Shown piece by piece: positions 1 through 9,162 of a DNA stretch of 64,000 nt. The position numbers and the translations under genes are program-made. Source of the DNA: Candidatus Poseidoniaceae archaeon (lineage in GTDB: Archaea; Thermoplasmatota; Poseidoniia; Poseidoniales; Poseidoniaceae); the NCBI GenBank assembly GCA_028822845.1, contig JAPKCS010000005.1, forward strand, positions 1 to 64,000. The letters run 5' to 3'. Every line of letters starts with the position of its first letter. The stretch's first letter is position 1. Under the pieces are notes generated by a model. The model was not told the origin of the DNA, did not search any database, and worked only from the letters and a program-made list of their open reading frames with translations.

Positions 1-116
1 CCACTTGGAGGGCTGCTTGGAGGGCCCGATGGTGGATTGGAGGGTGGGCCACTTGGAGGGCTGCTTGGAGGGCCCGATGGTGGATTGGAGGGCGGGCCAC
101 TTGGAGGGCCCGATGG
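1..116. repeat. 48-bp tandem repeat, two full copies (1-48, 49-96) plus a partial third
   Basis: Unit ccacttggagggctgcttggagggcccgatggtggattggagggtggg repeated with one mismatch; encodes P/S/G/N repeats on the minus strand. Confidence 0.9.
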
Positions 117-392
117 ACCTGGTGGCGGTGTTTTGGAAACTTCTGGCTCTTCAGCAGGTTCCGCCTCTGGACCATCTTCTTCAACAGATTCCGAATCAGG
201 AATCTCAATTGGATCGGCCTCAGGAGTTTCGATCGGTTCTGGCTCAGCCGCAGGCTCAGGGGCTATTTCTTTCTCTTCAGGGGCAACTTGCAATCCCCCT
301 ACATCGCCAAATGCAGCATCGAGCATGTTGCCAACTTGTGCCAACTTCTCTTGTTCACGTGTCTGTTCTACAGAGGTTTTTTTTCCTGCCAT
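1..392 (-). CDS. Partial hypothetical protein (C-terminus beyond window); N-terminus MAGKKTSVEQTREQEKLAQVGNMLDAAFGDVGG, acidic linker, Pro/Gly/Ser repeat
   Basis: Reverse strand open from ATG at 392 to the left edge without stop; not in ORF track because no stop lies in the window. Confidence 0.75.
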   Translation of the reverse strand, partial: MAGKKTSVEQTREQEKLAQVGNMLDAAFGDVGGLQVAPEEKEIAPEPAAEPEPIETPEADPIEIPDSESVEEDGPEAEPAEEPEVSKTPPPGPSGPPSGPPSNPPSGPPSSPPSGPPSNPPSGPPSSPPS

Positions 393-460
393 GGACAACT
401 CCCCATTTGGGCCACACGGCGCGGCTTAAATAGCCGTTCCGTACCGGAGGGATTGCATAA

Positions 461-535
461 GCCCGCTTGGTGTAGAGGTTATCATGCAGGATTGTCATTC
501 CTGCGACCCGGGTTCAATTCCCGGAGTGGGCGCCA
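461..535 (+). tRNA. tRNA-Asp (GTC), 3' CCA encoded
   Basis: Acceptor GCCCGCT/AGTGGGC, anticodon arm CAGGA-TTGTCAT-TCCTG, T arm GGTTCAATTCC, followed by CCA. Confidence 0.93.
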
Positions 536-620
536 CACTTCTCTTCCAGGTTCCTTGGTTTTGAACCTAAAAATTCGAAGAAAACAGTTGTTCATATACT
601 GACGGGGACTTTTTTGATTC

Positions 621-1580
621 ATGCCCACCAGGCCAAAACTCGGAGTTTCGGCGTGCTTACTCGGCCAAAAGGTCCGTCACAACGGCGAACATGCAGAGGC
701 CCGGAACCTCACCGAATCGTGGTCCCGCCACTTGGACTTGGTCGGCGTTTGCCCAGAGGTTGGGATCGGCATGACCACCCCACGTGCAACCACCCGCCTT
801 GTCAAAAGGGACGGGCGAATCCATCTTCTTGACTCAAACAACAACACTGATCTTTCACAAGACATGATCGACTATGCAGAGTTGCAATCCGATGCGTTGA
901 CCAAAGCCGGCATTTGTGGATTCGTGTTCAAGAGCGGCTCTGCTAGCTGCGGCTTGGAACGCATAAAGGTCACCGAAGAGGGTCAGATCGAAGCAAGCAA
1001 TGACGGTACAGGCTTGTTTGCTCTTGTTTTCACGACGCTAAACCCTCACATCCCAGTCATCGAAGAAGTCAGCCTGAGCGATCCACTCCAAGCAGAGCAT
1101 TTCCTAGCTAGAGTCGAATTCTTTTCGCTGTGGCTCGAAGAGGCCCGTGGTGGTTGGACTGCAAATAAAATAGCGCAGTTCCACGACTCCAACAAATTGT
1201 TCTTCATCAGCCGTTCACCGAACGCAAAACGCAACTTGGGGCGTCTCATTGCTCAGGCCTTTGACCGCGGCGATCATCCAGAAAACGTGGCGTTCGAATA
1301 CATGGCGGCCGCCCAAAAGTCCCTCAACGTTCTCACCAAGCCAGGGCCAATCGCTCATGCCATGGAACGTGTGCTTGGCCGAATAAGCCCTAGCCTCTCG
1401 GGCGATGAACGCCAAGAATTGCTCGGAGTGATCAACGAATACCGCCGGGGGCTTCAGCCTCGGTCTGCCCCATTGACCTTGCTCCGCACCCATGTCCGAA
1501 ACTGTGGCATGGACAACGAAACCCACGCCCGCTTCATCACCCCAACCCCATTGCGCCTCGACTTGCTGGCAAATGTCTGA
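621..1580 (+). CDS. DUF523 + DUF1722 (YbgA-like) protein
   Basis: N-terminal VSACLLGQKVRHNGEHA typical of DUF523; C-terminal YbgA-like region. Confidence 0.8.
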   Translation: MPTRPKLGVSACLLGQKVRHNGEHAEARNLTESWSRHLDLVGVCPEVGIGMTTPRATTRLVKRDGRIHLLDSNNNTDLSQDMIDYAELQSDALTKAGICGFVFKSGSASCGLERIKVTEEGQIEASNDGTGLFALVFTTLNPHIPVIEEVSLSDPLQAEHFLARVEFFSLWLEEARGGWTANKIAQFHDSNKLFFISRSPNAKRNLGRLIAQAFDRGDHPENVAFEYMAAAQKSLNVLTKPGPIAHAMERVLGRISPSLSGDERQELLGVINEYRRGLQPRSAPLTLLRTHVRNCGMDNETHARFITPTPLRLDLLANV

Positions 1581-1599
1581 TTTTGAATCAAATTCAATT

Positions 1600-1607
1600 C
1601 TTTATAC
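1600..1607 (+). promoter_or_regulatory. Putative TATA element for the tandem beta-grasp gene
   Basis: AT-rich ctttatac in the DUF523/beta-grasp intergenic gap; GAGGAGA Shine-Dalgarno-like motif at about 1631 before ATG 1644. Confidence 0.45.
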
Positions 1608-1643
1608 ACTGTGAAATGTTTCTTCTCTCAGAGGAGATTACAC

Positions 1644-2081
1644 ATGAGTGAAATTTTGTATGAAGTGAAGATTGCAGATGCCTCGGGTCACACCGTCGCA
1701 CAAATGACCAAACCGGAGATTGTCGCCAAAGCGACTGCGTCCCCAGGAACATGGGTGTTCGTCAACGATCGCCTAGTTTCAGCCGCCGAACTCGAGCATA
1801 TGGAGCTCGATGCAGCGACTGAGTTCAAGCTGATGCCAGGCCTTGTCGGTGGCACAGACCAGATGTTCTCCGTTGAGATCGCTGACGCCAGCGGCCACAG
1901 CGTCGTTCAAATGACCCAAACAGAAATCGCCCAGAAAGCAAGCGAAAGCAACGCAGCATGGGTGTTTGTTGACAACACAATGGTTGCTGCCGACGACGTC
2001 GCAGCAATGGATTTCAGTGCAGTTCAGAAGATTCGCATGGTCCCGCCCCTTGTTGGCGGCATGGCCCAAGCGGAGCGCTGA
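1644..2081 (+). CDS. Tandem beta-grasp (ubiquitin/ThiS-like) two-repeat protein, each repeat ending LVGG
   Basis: Two about 70-aa repeats: YEVKIADASGHTVAQMTKPEIVAKA..TWVFVNDRLVSAAELEHMELDAATEFKLMPGLVGG and FSVEIADASGHSVVQMTQTEIAQKA..AWVFVDNTMVAADDVAAMDFSAVQKIRMVPPLVGG, then tail MAQAER. Confidence 0.75.
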   Translation: MSEILYEVKIADASGHTVAQMTKPEIVAKATASPGTWVFVNDRLVSAAELEHMELDAATEFKLMPGLVGGTDQMFSVEIADASGHSVVQMTQTEIAQKASESNAAWVFVDNTMVAADDVAAMDFSAVQKIRMVPPLVGGMAQAER

Positions 2082-2169
2082 ATTCCGAAACCCGCCTTGT
2101 TTCCCGATGTTCTCGCGACGGACAGGTTCAAGAGAGGGTGGTCGGTCGGAGGATTCGGAGTAGAACACT

Positions 2170-2319
2170 ATGGTTGAACTCGTTGATTACAAATGCGCAG
2201 TTTGTGGCAGTCTTGAATCGTTCCACCGCGAACGCAATGGTATCAGTTGCAAGGCATGTGGATCTCGTATCTTCATGAAACTCCGCCGCAACGGCACTAA
2301 GCGCCTCGTCGCAGAGTGA
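2170..2319 (+). CDS. rpoP: DNA-directed RNA polymerase subunit P (Rpb12-like)
   Basis: 49 aa MVELVDYKCAVCGSLESFHRERNGISCKACGSRIFMKLRRNGTKRLVAE; CxxC...CxxC zinc ribbon; too short for ORF track. Confidence 0.85.
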   Translation: MVELVDYKCAVCGSLESFHRERNGISCKACGSRIFMKLRRNGTKRLVAE

Positions 2320-2360
2320 ACCTCCTACACACGCAGGGTTGAAAGACCGCTGACGCTCAG

Positions 2361-3518
2361 TTGAATTCGATGTCGAGTTGGCTTGTCACAAAAGCACCGG
2401 TTCGTTTTGACGAACTGTTGTATCCTGACGCACTTAAATCGACGATTGAAAGGACTTCAATCCAGGCGAATCCGCCTCACTTGCTTCTTTCCGGGCCGTC
2501 AGGTGTTGGAAAAACTGCCACATGGCGCCTCATTGCCCGCCAAGTATTGGGACCTTCGTGGCAAGCCCGCACACACGTTCTCCAAGCGAGGGATCTGGCC
2601 CGGACGTCCGGAGCCATGACGAAATTCGAAGAGTTTTTGCGTCCTGAAGGTGCTTCCTCCAACGATACGTTGGCCGGGCGAACAAGTTTGGACGCCTACG
2701 ATGCCTCGTTTTCCGGCATAGCTTCCACAAGCCCAGCGCCGGCGGGAAGAGAGTCGACACCAGAAACCAACAATGGCAGAGCTCCAGTATCACGCTTAAT
2801 CGTCATTGAAGACGCAGATTACCTTGGCACGATCCGCCAGTCCTACCTTCGCAGAATGATGGAAAGCGCAAGCGGCAGCGCCCGTTTTATTTTCACATCG
2901 CACACCCCATCAAGGGTGATCGAAGCCCTTCGTAGCCGAACCCAACATATTCGCCTCCCGCCACCTTCACGCAACGACATTGAAAAGCGTCTTGCAGCCC
3001 TTGTCACCGAGGAAGGGTTGACCACGACGCGTGGTATTTTGGGTGACATCGCCCACATCGCCGACGGCAACCTCCGAAAAGCCATCTTTGTCACTGAATT
3101 GCTCGGTCATCGAAGCATGCTCGATGATCGGAAAAACCTCCAATCACTCATGGCTGCGACTTCCGTTCGGGAGATGCAACATGTGCTTGAAGAAGCCTTG
3201 CGCAACCGCATTCACGACTGGCGTTGGGAAAAGCAGGGCGCCAAGAACTCAAGGGTGCTCAAAGGCGCCATGGGAGCCCTCGATTTGGTGATGGGCGAGA
3301 ACAACCTCGAACCAGAAGATGTTGTCGTGCACTTCCACCGCCTGCTCACGGCGGGCCGAATGCAACTCGAAGAACACATGCTCACCGAACTTCTCGTCGA
3401 ACTTGCAGAGTGCGATGTTGCGTTGCACAAGACGACTCAGGGACGCATTGAACTTGAACGATTTTTGCTCAAGGTGGCAAAAATCGGGGAAAGGCATGCC
3501 CATGCGAAAGCATCTTGA
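2361..3518 (+). CDS. Divergent replication factor C small-subunit-like AAA+ ATPase
   Basis: Walker A GPSGVGKTA, Walker B-like LIVIEDAD, degenerate SRC motif (RSRT), C-terminal clamp-loader-like helices; TTG start or ATG at 2370. Confidence 0.75.
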   Translation: MNSMSSWLVTKAPVRFDELLYPDALKSTIERTSIQANPPHLLLSGPSGVGKTATWRLIARQVLGPSWQARTHVLQARDLARTSGAMTKFEEFLRPEGASSNDTLAGRTSLDAYDASFSGIASTSPAPAGRESTPETNNGRAPVSRLIVIEDADYLGTIRQSYLRRMMESASGSARFIFTSHTPSRVIEALRSRTQHIRLPPPSRNDIEKRLAALVTEEGLTTTRGILGDIAHIADGNLRKAIFVTELLGHRSMLDDRKNLQSLMAATSVREMQHVLEEALRNRIHDWRWEKQGAKNSRVLKGAMGALDLVMGENNLEPEDVVVHFHRLLTAGRMQLEEHMLTELLVELAECDVALHKTTQGRIELERFLLKVAKIGERHAHAKAS

Positions 3519-3541
3519 TTGAAGGGCCAACCGCACAGATT

Positions 3542-3615
3542 GGGCGTGTAGCATAGCTGGATAATGCGTTGGCCTCCTAAGCCGAAGATCCCGGGTTCAA
3601 ATCCTGGCACGTCCG
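3542..3615 (+). tRNA. tRNA-Arg (CCT), CCA not encoded
   Basis: Acceptor GGGCGTG/CACGTCC, anticodon loop CTCCTAA, T arm GGTTCAAATCC. Confidence 0.92.
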
Positions 3616-3702
3616 CTCCCCTCTCTCGCAGCAGCATCGAAACTCGCGTTCGAGTCTCTTTTTGAAAGGCAAGAGCCAAATTCAACGACGGCCCGTCCGT
3701 GC

Positions 3703-5241
3703 ATGAGGGCCATGGTTGACAGCGACGCAAAAGGCCCAGGATTTGAGAAAATCCTCTCCCTGCCAGACCCTTACGGAGAAGGGTTTGAACACGCTGAAGA
3801 TCCTTTGGAGCACACCAAACGGCAGTGGATTATTCTTGAGAAGCGCCGCTTACTGGTCGGGCAACTCGCTCGAAAACCATCGCTCATGCTTTGGCGCTCC
3901 CTCAACGGATTTTTCCTTTCCCTTTTCGCCTTCATCAGTTTGCTTGAACCTTCGTTGATGGAATCGACGGGAGGGTGGATCTTTTTCCTCATCATTCCAG
4001 TTGTCGTTGCTGTTGCACCGAGTGTGATTGCTGGTGAAGCTGCTTGGCAAGCCATGCAAGCGAGGATATCACTTCGCGAACAAGGCGGCGTTGAAGCGGG
4101 CAAGAAACATGCTCTGCGTGCTCAGCCGGGCATGGACCGCATCCTCGAAAGTCTTCGTGATCAGCGAAGAAACAACCTCATGGCCAGCGTGTTGTCTGGC
4201 GTCACATTCGCACTTTTGATCTTGGCCTCAGTGTTTCAGCCGAGTTCACTGGCCTGGAATTTGGCGCTCTTGGTAGCGATGACTGGGGGAATTGCTCAAA
4301 CCTTTCACTCTGTGTTCTCTTATGATTTCGTCCGTCAGCAAGGCGACACGTTCCCTTCACTTGTGTTCCACGCTCCAACGCACCACCCCACTCAACTTGG
4401 CAGCGTGTTAGGCGATCTTCTCGAGGCCCACTTGGATCCCGACCTCTCCCTCGAGTGGGAGGAATGGCGAAGTTCATTCAAGAAAGCCTTGATTCCTGGC
4501 AACATTCCCAAGCAAGCCCTCGAACGTTTGCTGTACATTCTTCACCTTCACATGGAAGAAGAAATCGGAGTCGACATGGCCATTGAGGAATTCAAGGCCT
4601 TCATCCTTGCCGACCGGGTTCCAGCGTTGCTGTTGAATGATGACAACCGCTTCAATTGGCGCAGCCTTCAACGATTGATCGCTCACGCCCGGGGATGGCA
4701 ACCAGGCGCTTTCTTGCTCTTAGATCGCTTGCAATATGACTTGCTCTCCGGTGCCCCGCCGCTGCTGCGCGCAGAATGGCGAATGGATGTGGCATTGGAC
4801 GAAACATGCCACGGAGGCGCTGGCAACCTGTTCATCCTCCTCAACAATCAAACGTTCACAGAGCGCCATGTTCGCGTCGAGGTTCTGACGCCAAATGGTG
4901 AGCCAGAAACACGAGACCACCGCTTTGAATTGAGCCCATGCCCACCGCCTCGTCAAGCAGTTAGCCTTTCGCACCCATCTGAAGACGATGCTCTGGATTG
5001 GATCCCTCGTTACCTTGAACGAGGCGTCGTGCTTTGGATTGGCGTTGCCTGGCCAAAGCATTTCTCTGGCTCGGCAGATGTTCAGGTTATCCTCAGGAGC
5101 GATGATGGAATTGTTCTGGAATCCCAAGTCGTGCGGACTGAAGTTCGCCGGAGTGGAGGCAGTCAAAGCAAGGTTCGTACCCGGAATTTAGAAATCGCTC
5201 GGCGCAAGGGTGAGTTGCCTTTGCCAAAGGTTGTAACATGA
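3703..5241 (+). CDS. Hypothetical membrane protein (several TM segments)
   Basis: 512-aa ORF with hydrophobic segments in the first 220 aa. Confidence 0.75.
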   Translation: MRAMVDSDAKGPGFEKILSLPDPYGEGFEHAEDPLEHTKRQWIILEKRRLLVGQLARKPSLMLWRSLNGFFLSLFAFISLLEPSLMESTGGWIFFLIIPVVVAVAPSVIAGEAAWQAMQARISLREQGGVEAGKKHALRAQPGMDRILESLRDQRRNNLMASVLSGVTFALLILASVFQPSSLAWNLALLVAMTGGIAQTFHSVFSYDFVRQQGDTFPSLVFHAPTHHPTQLGSVLGDLLEAHLDPDLSLEWEEWRSSFKKALIPGNIPKQALERLLYILHLHMEEEIGVDMAIEEFKAFILADRVPALLLNDDNRFNWRSLQRLIAHARGWQPGAFLLLDRLQYDLLSGAPPLLRAEWRMDVALDETCHGGAGNLFILLNNQTFTERHVRVEVLTPNGEPETRDHRFELSPCPPPRQAVSLSHPSEDDALDWIPRYLERGVVLWIGVAWPKHFSGSADVQVILRSDDGIVLESQVVRTEVRRSGGSQSKVRTRNLEIARRKGELPLPKVVT

Positions 5242-5379
5242 GTTGCAAAACCATTGCCCACTCCCCAGTGACCTTTTTTTATTGCTGAACGACCCTTCAT
5301 CGTCAACTGCTGAGCAACCCGGCGAAGCGAGCACCTTATGGACAAGTCATGCTTGGGCAGGGTTACCGGTTGTGGGTTC

Positions 5380-7002
5380 ATGGAAGCATGGGACATCATA
5401 GTAGTAGGCGACGGACCAGCAGCACTTCGTGCGGCTGCAGCTGCTGCCAAGCAAGGGGCCTCAACGTTAATGATCGCAGTAAACGCTCTAGGCAGCGTCA
5501 CAGACGCTGGTCGAGACGGCCTCGCAGCACCAATCCAAGAATCCAACAACCGCGGTCATAGAGAAGATACAATCCGGAACGGTGCGTTCCTTTCGGATCA
5601 AGACATCGTGGCACAACGAACGGCAGACGCCATTCGCCAACTCGATCTTATGGAACGCTGGGGTGTCAACTTCCGACGCGACCCAACCGGTCTCCCCCAA
5701 GTTGCCAGAGCCATGGGCCATGGAAAGCCACGGGTTGCAGACGCAGGCGATGCAACAGGCCGAGAAATGCAAAAGACACTCGAAGAACAATGCATGCGCC
5801 ACGGCGTCGTTCGCCGCGGAGATCACCTTCCTCTTTCACTCATCCACTCGAACCACACCGTGCATGGTTTAACCGTCGCCGATATGATCAACGGAAGGAT
5901 CCTTTCAATTCAGGCAAAGGCCGTTATTTTGGCTGATGAAGGCTTTGAAGGCGTCATCAGCCATGGTGCCATCGGTCTTGGCATGGACCTTGCCCTTCGG
6001 GCAGGACTCTCGTTGCGAAACATGGAATTTATGAGTCATTCACCTCTTGGAGTAACGGACACCTCGATGGTGTTGTCAACTGGTCTCTTGAGCGCTGGTG
6101 CAACCCTCCACGACGCCAATGGCTCAGAACTGGACATTGGTGATGGGAGCGTCTCCTCTGTCTGCGCCGCAGTCGAAGGCGCAACACAAGCCGTTCTGGA
6201 TGCCCGCCACCTTGGCGATGCATCCTCATGGTGGTCTGGCGCCTTCCGCTTGGTCGCTCAACGCACCGGCATTGACATGTCAAAACAAACCATAGGCGTC
6301 GAAGTTCGACCAACCCTTTCGATTGGGGGCGTCGCTGTTGATGAACACGGTCGCGCTGTCAACGGTGTTTGGTCCCGATGGTTCACCGGTTTGTACGCTG
6401 CAGGCAATGCATCTTGCTCAGGCTTCCATGGCGCCATGGCTCTGCCAGGAAATCAACTCCTCGACGATCTTGGCGGCGGCAGTGCCGCAGGAGAACACGC
6501 TGGCGAATGGGTCCAAAACAGAAGCCATAGCGGCTCAGAAACATCGCTCGAAGAAGAAGCACGTGCGCAATCAGATTACAGTGCCATGAACGGCTTGGAT
6601 GCAGAAACCGTTGTTCGAGTAGGGTCGGTCGTGACCAAACTCCGCGAAGCTGCCAAAGAAGCACTTCTTGGCAAGCGAAACGCCCAGTCACTGACCAGCA
6701 GCATCGAATCTCTTGACGCGCTTAGCATCATGGCAGAAACCCTTCACCTCGATCAGTCTTCCTTGATTGCCAACACCAACCTCGTTGAAATCAGCCGCGT
6801 GCAAGCAGGCATCCGACTCGCCCTTGCAGCAGCACAATCAGCACTTGCTCGCGAAGAGAGCCGAGGCATGCACACCCGCAGCGATTTCCCAGAACAAGAT
6901 GAAGCGTTCTTGCACCACACACTGGTTGATCAAACCGGAAGCACATCCAGCCTTGGTTTGCGGAAGGGCAGCACAGGCAACTGGGTCCTTCCCCCACAAT
7001 GA
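5380..7002 (+). CDS. FAD-dependent flavoprotein of succinate dehydrogenase/fumarate reductase family (divergent)
   Basis: Rossmann DIIVVGDGPAALRAA; GLYAAGNASCSGFHGAMALPGNQLLDDLGGGSAAG. Confidence 0.75.
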   Translation: MEAWDIIVVGDGPAALRAAAAAAKQGASTLMIAVNALGSVTDAGRDGLAAPIQESNNRGHREDTIRNGAFLSDQDIVAQRTADAIRQLDLMERWGVNFRRDPTGLPQVARAMGHGKPRVADAGDATGREMQKTLEEQCMRHGVVRRGDHLPLSLIHSNHTVHGLTVADMINGRILSIQAKAVILADEGFEGVISHGAIGLGMDLALRAGLSLRNMEFMSHSPLGVTDTSMVLSTGLLSAGATLHDANGSELDIGDGSVSSVCAAVEGATQAVLDARHLGDASSWWSGAFRLVAQRTGIDMSKQTIGVEVRPTLSIGGVAVDEHGRAVNGVWSRWFTGLYAAGNASCSGFHGAMALPGNQLLDDLGGGSAAGEHAGEWVQNRSHSGSETSLEEEARAQSDYSAMNGLDAETVVRVGSVVTKLREAAKEALLGKRNAQSLTSSIESLDALSIMAETLHLDQSSLIANTNLVEISRVQAGIRLALAAAQSALAREESRGMHTRSDFPEQDEAFLHHTLVDQTGSTSSLGLRKGSTGNWVLPPQ

Positions 7003-7059
7003 GCACAATTGCTGTGTTCGCCGGTGCATCACTGAAAAGGAGCAAGCGCTCGCACAACC

Positions 7060-7494
7060 ATGGGCCAGCCGACATTGTTCCAATCAATCGCAGCAGGCGA
7101 CACCCCTTCACACAAGGTTGCTGAAGGCGAATTGTGGTATGCTTTCTTGGATATTTTCCCTCGAACCCCAGGCCATACGCTGGTCGTCCCTCGGACCGGC
7201 AAACAACATCTTTCTGATCTCACAAAAGAAGAGCGAGATGCTTTGTTCGAGGGTGTTTCCATCGTACAGCTTCGACTTTCTGCCCTTTTCCAAACAGATG
7301 ACTTCACCGTTTGTGTTCATGATGGCCCACTTGCCGGCCAAGAAGTGCCACATGTCCACGTCCATGTTCTCCCTAGAATCCATTCTGATGGTGGAAAAAC
7401 TTTGCAAGCCATGTGGCCGCGAGCACCACCCATGGGGGGCGACTCAGACCATGTGGCCCTCGGGCAACTTGCCACAACCCTGAGAGGTGCGTAA
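7060..7494 (+). CDS. HIT family hydrolase
   Basis: HVHVHVL histidine triad. Confidence 0.88.
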   Translation: MGQPTLFQSIAAGDTPSHKVAEGELWYAFLDIFPRTPGHTLVVPRTGKQHLSDLTKEERDALFEGVSIVQLRLSALFQTDDFTVCVHDGPLAGQEVPHVHVHVLPRIHSDGGKTLQAMWPRAPPMGGDSDHVALGQLATTLRGA

Positions 7495-7495
7495 A

Positions 7496-9121
7496 ATGAT
7501 GCCATCACAAAGCACAGAGGACGGAGCAGTCGACCATCACGGGGAAGCGCTGACAGTGTTGTCAAAGTCGGCAACCAAGATGAAAATGAGCAAATTATTG
7601 TCCACACCCCTGCCGAATTACGACGGTTCAACACCCGGTTCTTTCTTCTGGACTCATGCAGCATGGTGGATTGCACGGCGAGTGCGAGCCGCACAATTCC
7701 GCACCAGGGAAGTGTCTGGGCGCAACACACTCCCACTCGACCGAGGGAACCTGTGCTGTGCTTGGCACACCAACGGTTTGCAAGATCCATTGGCCATCGC
7801 TCTGAACCATTCCCGCTTCTTCGTGCTCGGCGCCCGGCATGATTTGGTTACCCGCCCACTGCTCAGTTGGTGGACCCGTCGAATGGCTGTACAACCGGTT
7901 GTTCGTAAAGCAGAATTGCTACGCGGTGGATGTTCTGAAGAAGAAGCAACCCAAATCAACGGCCGTTCACTCCTCATGCTCGCCACGGGTATTTCACAAG
8001 GGTTTGGCTGCGTGTTGTTCCCTGAAGGAACGAGCCACAGCGACTCCTCCATGCTCCGTTTCCGCACCGGCCCAATGCGAACCGTTCTCGCTGCGGGAGC
8101 CATCGCCAAGTCGGAAGGTTTGCCGCTTCCAGCGGTCATACCAATCGGTTTGCATTTCCGTGATCGGGCGTTGTTCCGTACCGATGAGTGGGTCGAATAT
8201 GGTGCACCATTGCAGTTGACTGATGACGACATTCCAGATGAACTGGTCGAGGCCGTGAAGGGCGGCCAGTGGAGTGAACCACCGGCTGAAAAAGTCACAG
8301 CACTCCGCGACAAACTTCGGCTCGAACTCGTCCCATTGACGCCAAACACAGCTGATTGGGCTGAATACGATGCGTTGCATTTGATGGGCCATGTTGAAGC
8401 CCGTCGCCTAGGCCAGCCACTCAGATCATGGCGCGAAGAAGTCCTGTCTGCACGAGCGCTTCGCGACGCTGTGCAGCCTTCCGACCTTTCGTACATGAAC
8501 ACCGAAGTTCCAGCGATCGAACACCCTGTTCTCCCGCCAGCCAAAGCCGCTGCGACCCTGCTTGGTGATCGCGGTCTTGATGGTAGGGATTTGAATGCCA
8601 ACGGGACCGATATCCGTTCCTTCAATCCATTGAAGGCAATCAGCCCCCTGCTTCGACTCCCATTCTCTTTGCTGATGATACCGATGTGCCTGTATGCTCT
8701 CGGTGGTCAAATCATCATGGGACGCTTGCTTGGTGATTCGACCGATGAAGGTCAGGATGCTCGCACCTCCTATCACTTCCTTGCTGCCATGTTTGGTTCG
8801 CTTATGTTCTGGCCCGTTTTGTCAGCGTTTGCGGTGTGGCTGGCATGCTACAACGCCGAACCCCTCCACGATCTCATTGGTTTCGATTGGACCGTTGCCT
8901 TTGGAACAGGGGCCTTTTCACAGGCCCTAGCCACCACCGCCCTCGGCATTTCTATGCTTCCAGTGTTTTGGTTAAGCGGGCGCGTCGTCTCCAAATTCTG
9001 GGACGATTGGTCTGATTTGAAAAGGGTGATTGCCCGGCTGACAGTTCGGGGCGCTCAACGTCAAAACATCCGAGGAGCCCTCGCTACCTTGAACTCTGAA
9101 ATGAACAAAATGAGTCTTTGA
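7496..9121 (+). CDS. PlsC-like glycerol-phosphate acyltransferase domain with C-terminal TM region
   Basis: HTNGLQD (H...D motif region), FPEGTSHSDSSMLRFRTG (FPEG motif); GTG alternative start at 7487. Confidence 0.75.
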   Translation: MMPSQSTEDGAVDHHGEALTVLSKSATKMKMSKLLSTPLPNYDGSTPGSFFWTHAAWWIARRVRAAQFRTREVSGRNTLPLDRGNLCCAWHTNGLQDPLAIALNHSRFFVLGARHDLVTRPLLSWWTRRMAVQPVVRKAELLRGGCSEEEATQINGRSLLMLATGISQGFGCVLFPEGTSHSDSSMLRFRTGPMRTVLAAGAIAKSEGLPLPAVIPIGLHFRDRALFRTDEWVEYGAPLQLTDDDIPDELVEAVKGGQWSEPPAEKVTALRDKLRLELVPLTPNTADWAEYDALHLMGHVEARRLGQPLRSWREEVLSARALRDAVQPSDLSYMNTEVPAIEHPVLPPAKAAATLLGDRGLDGRDLNANGTDIRSFNPLKAISPLLRLPFSLLMIPMCLYALGGQIIMGRLLGDSTDEGQDARTSYHFLAAMFGSLMFWPVLSAFAVWLACYNAEPLHDLIGFDWTVAFGTGAFSQALATTALGISMLPVFWLSGRVVSKFWDDWSDLKRVIARLTVRGAQRQNIRGALATLNSEMNKMSL

Positions 9122-9162
9122 GAAAGGGTGCGGTTCAAACGAGAGAACTTCCTCCGCTAATC

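Noticed and set aside
37-429. Plus-strand Gly-rich ORF (GGPLGGLLGGPDGGLEGG...)
   Set aside because: Antisense of the open minus-strand CDS 1-392, which has a sensible start, acidic/Pro-rich composition and no stop to the edge
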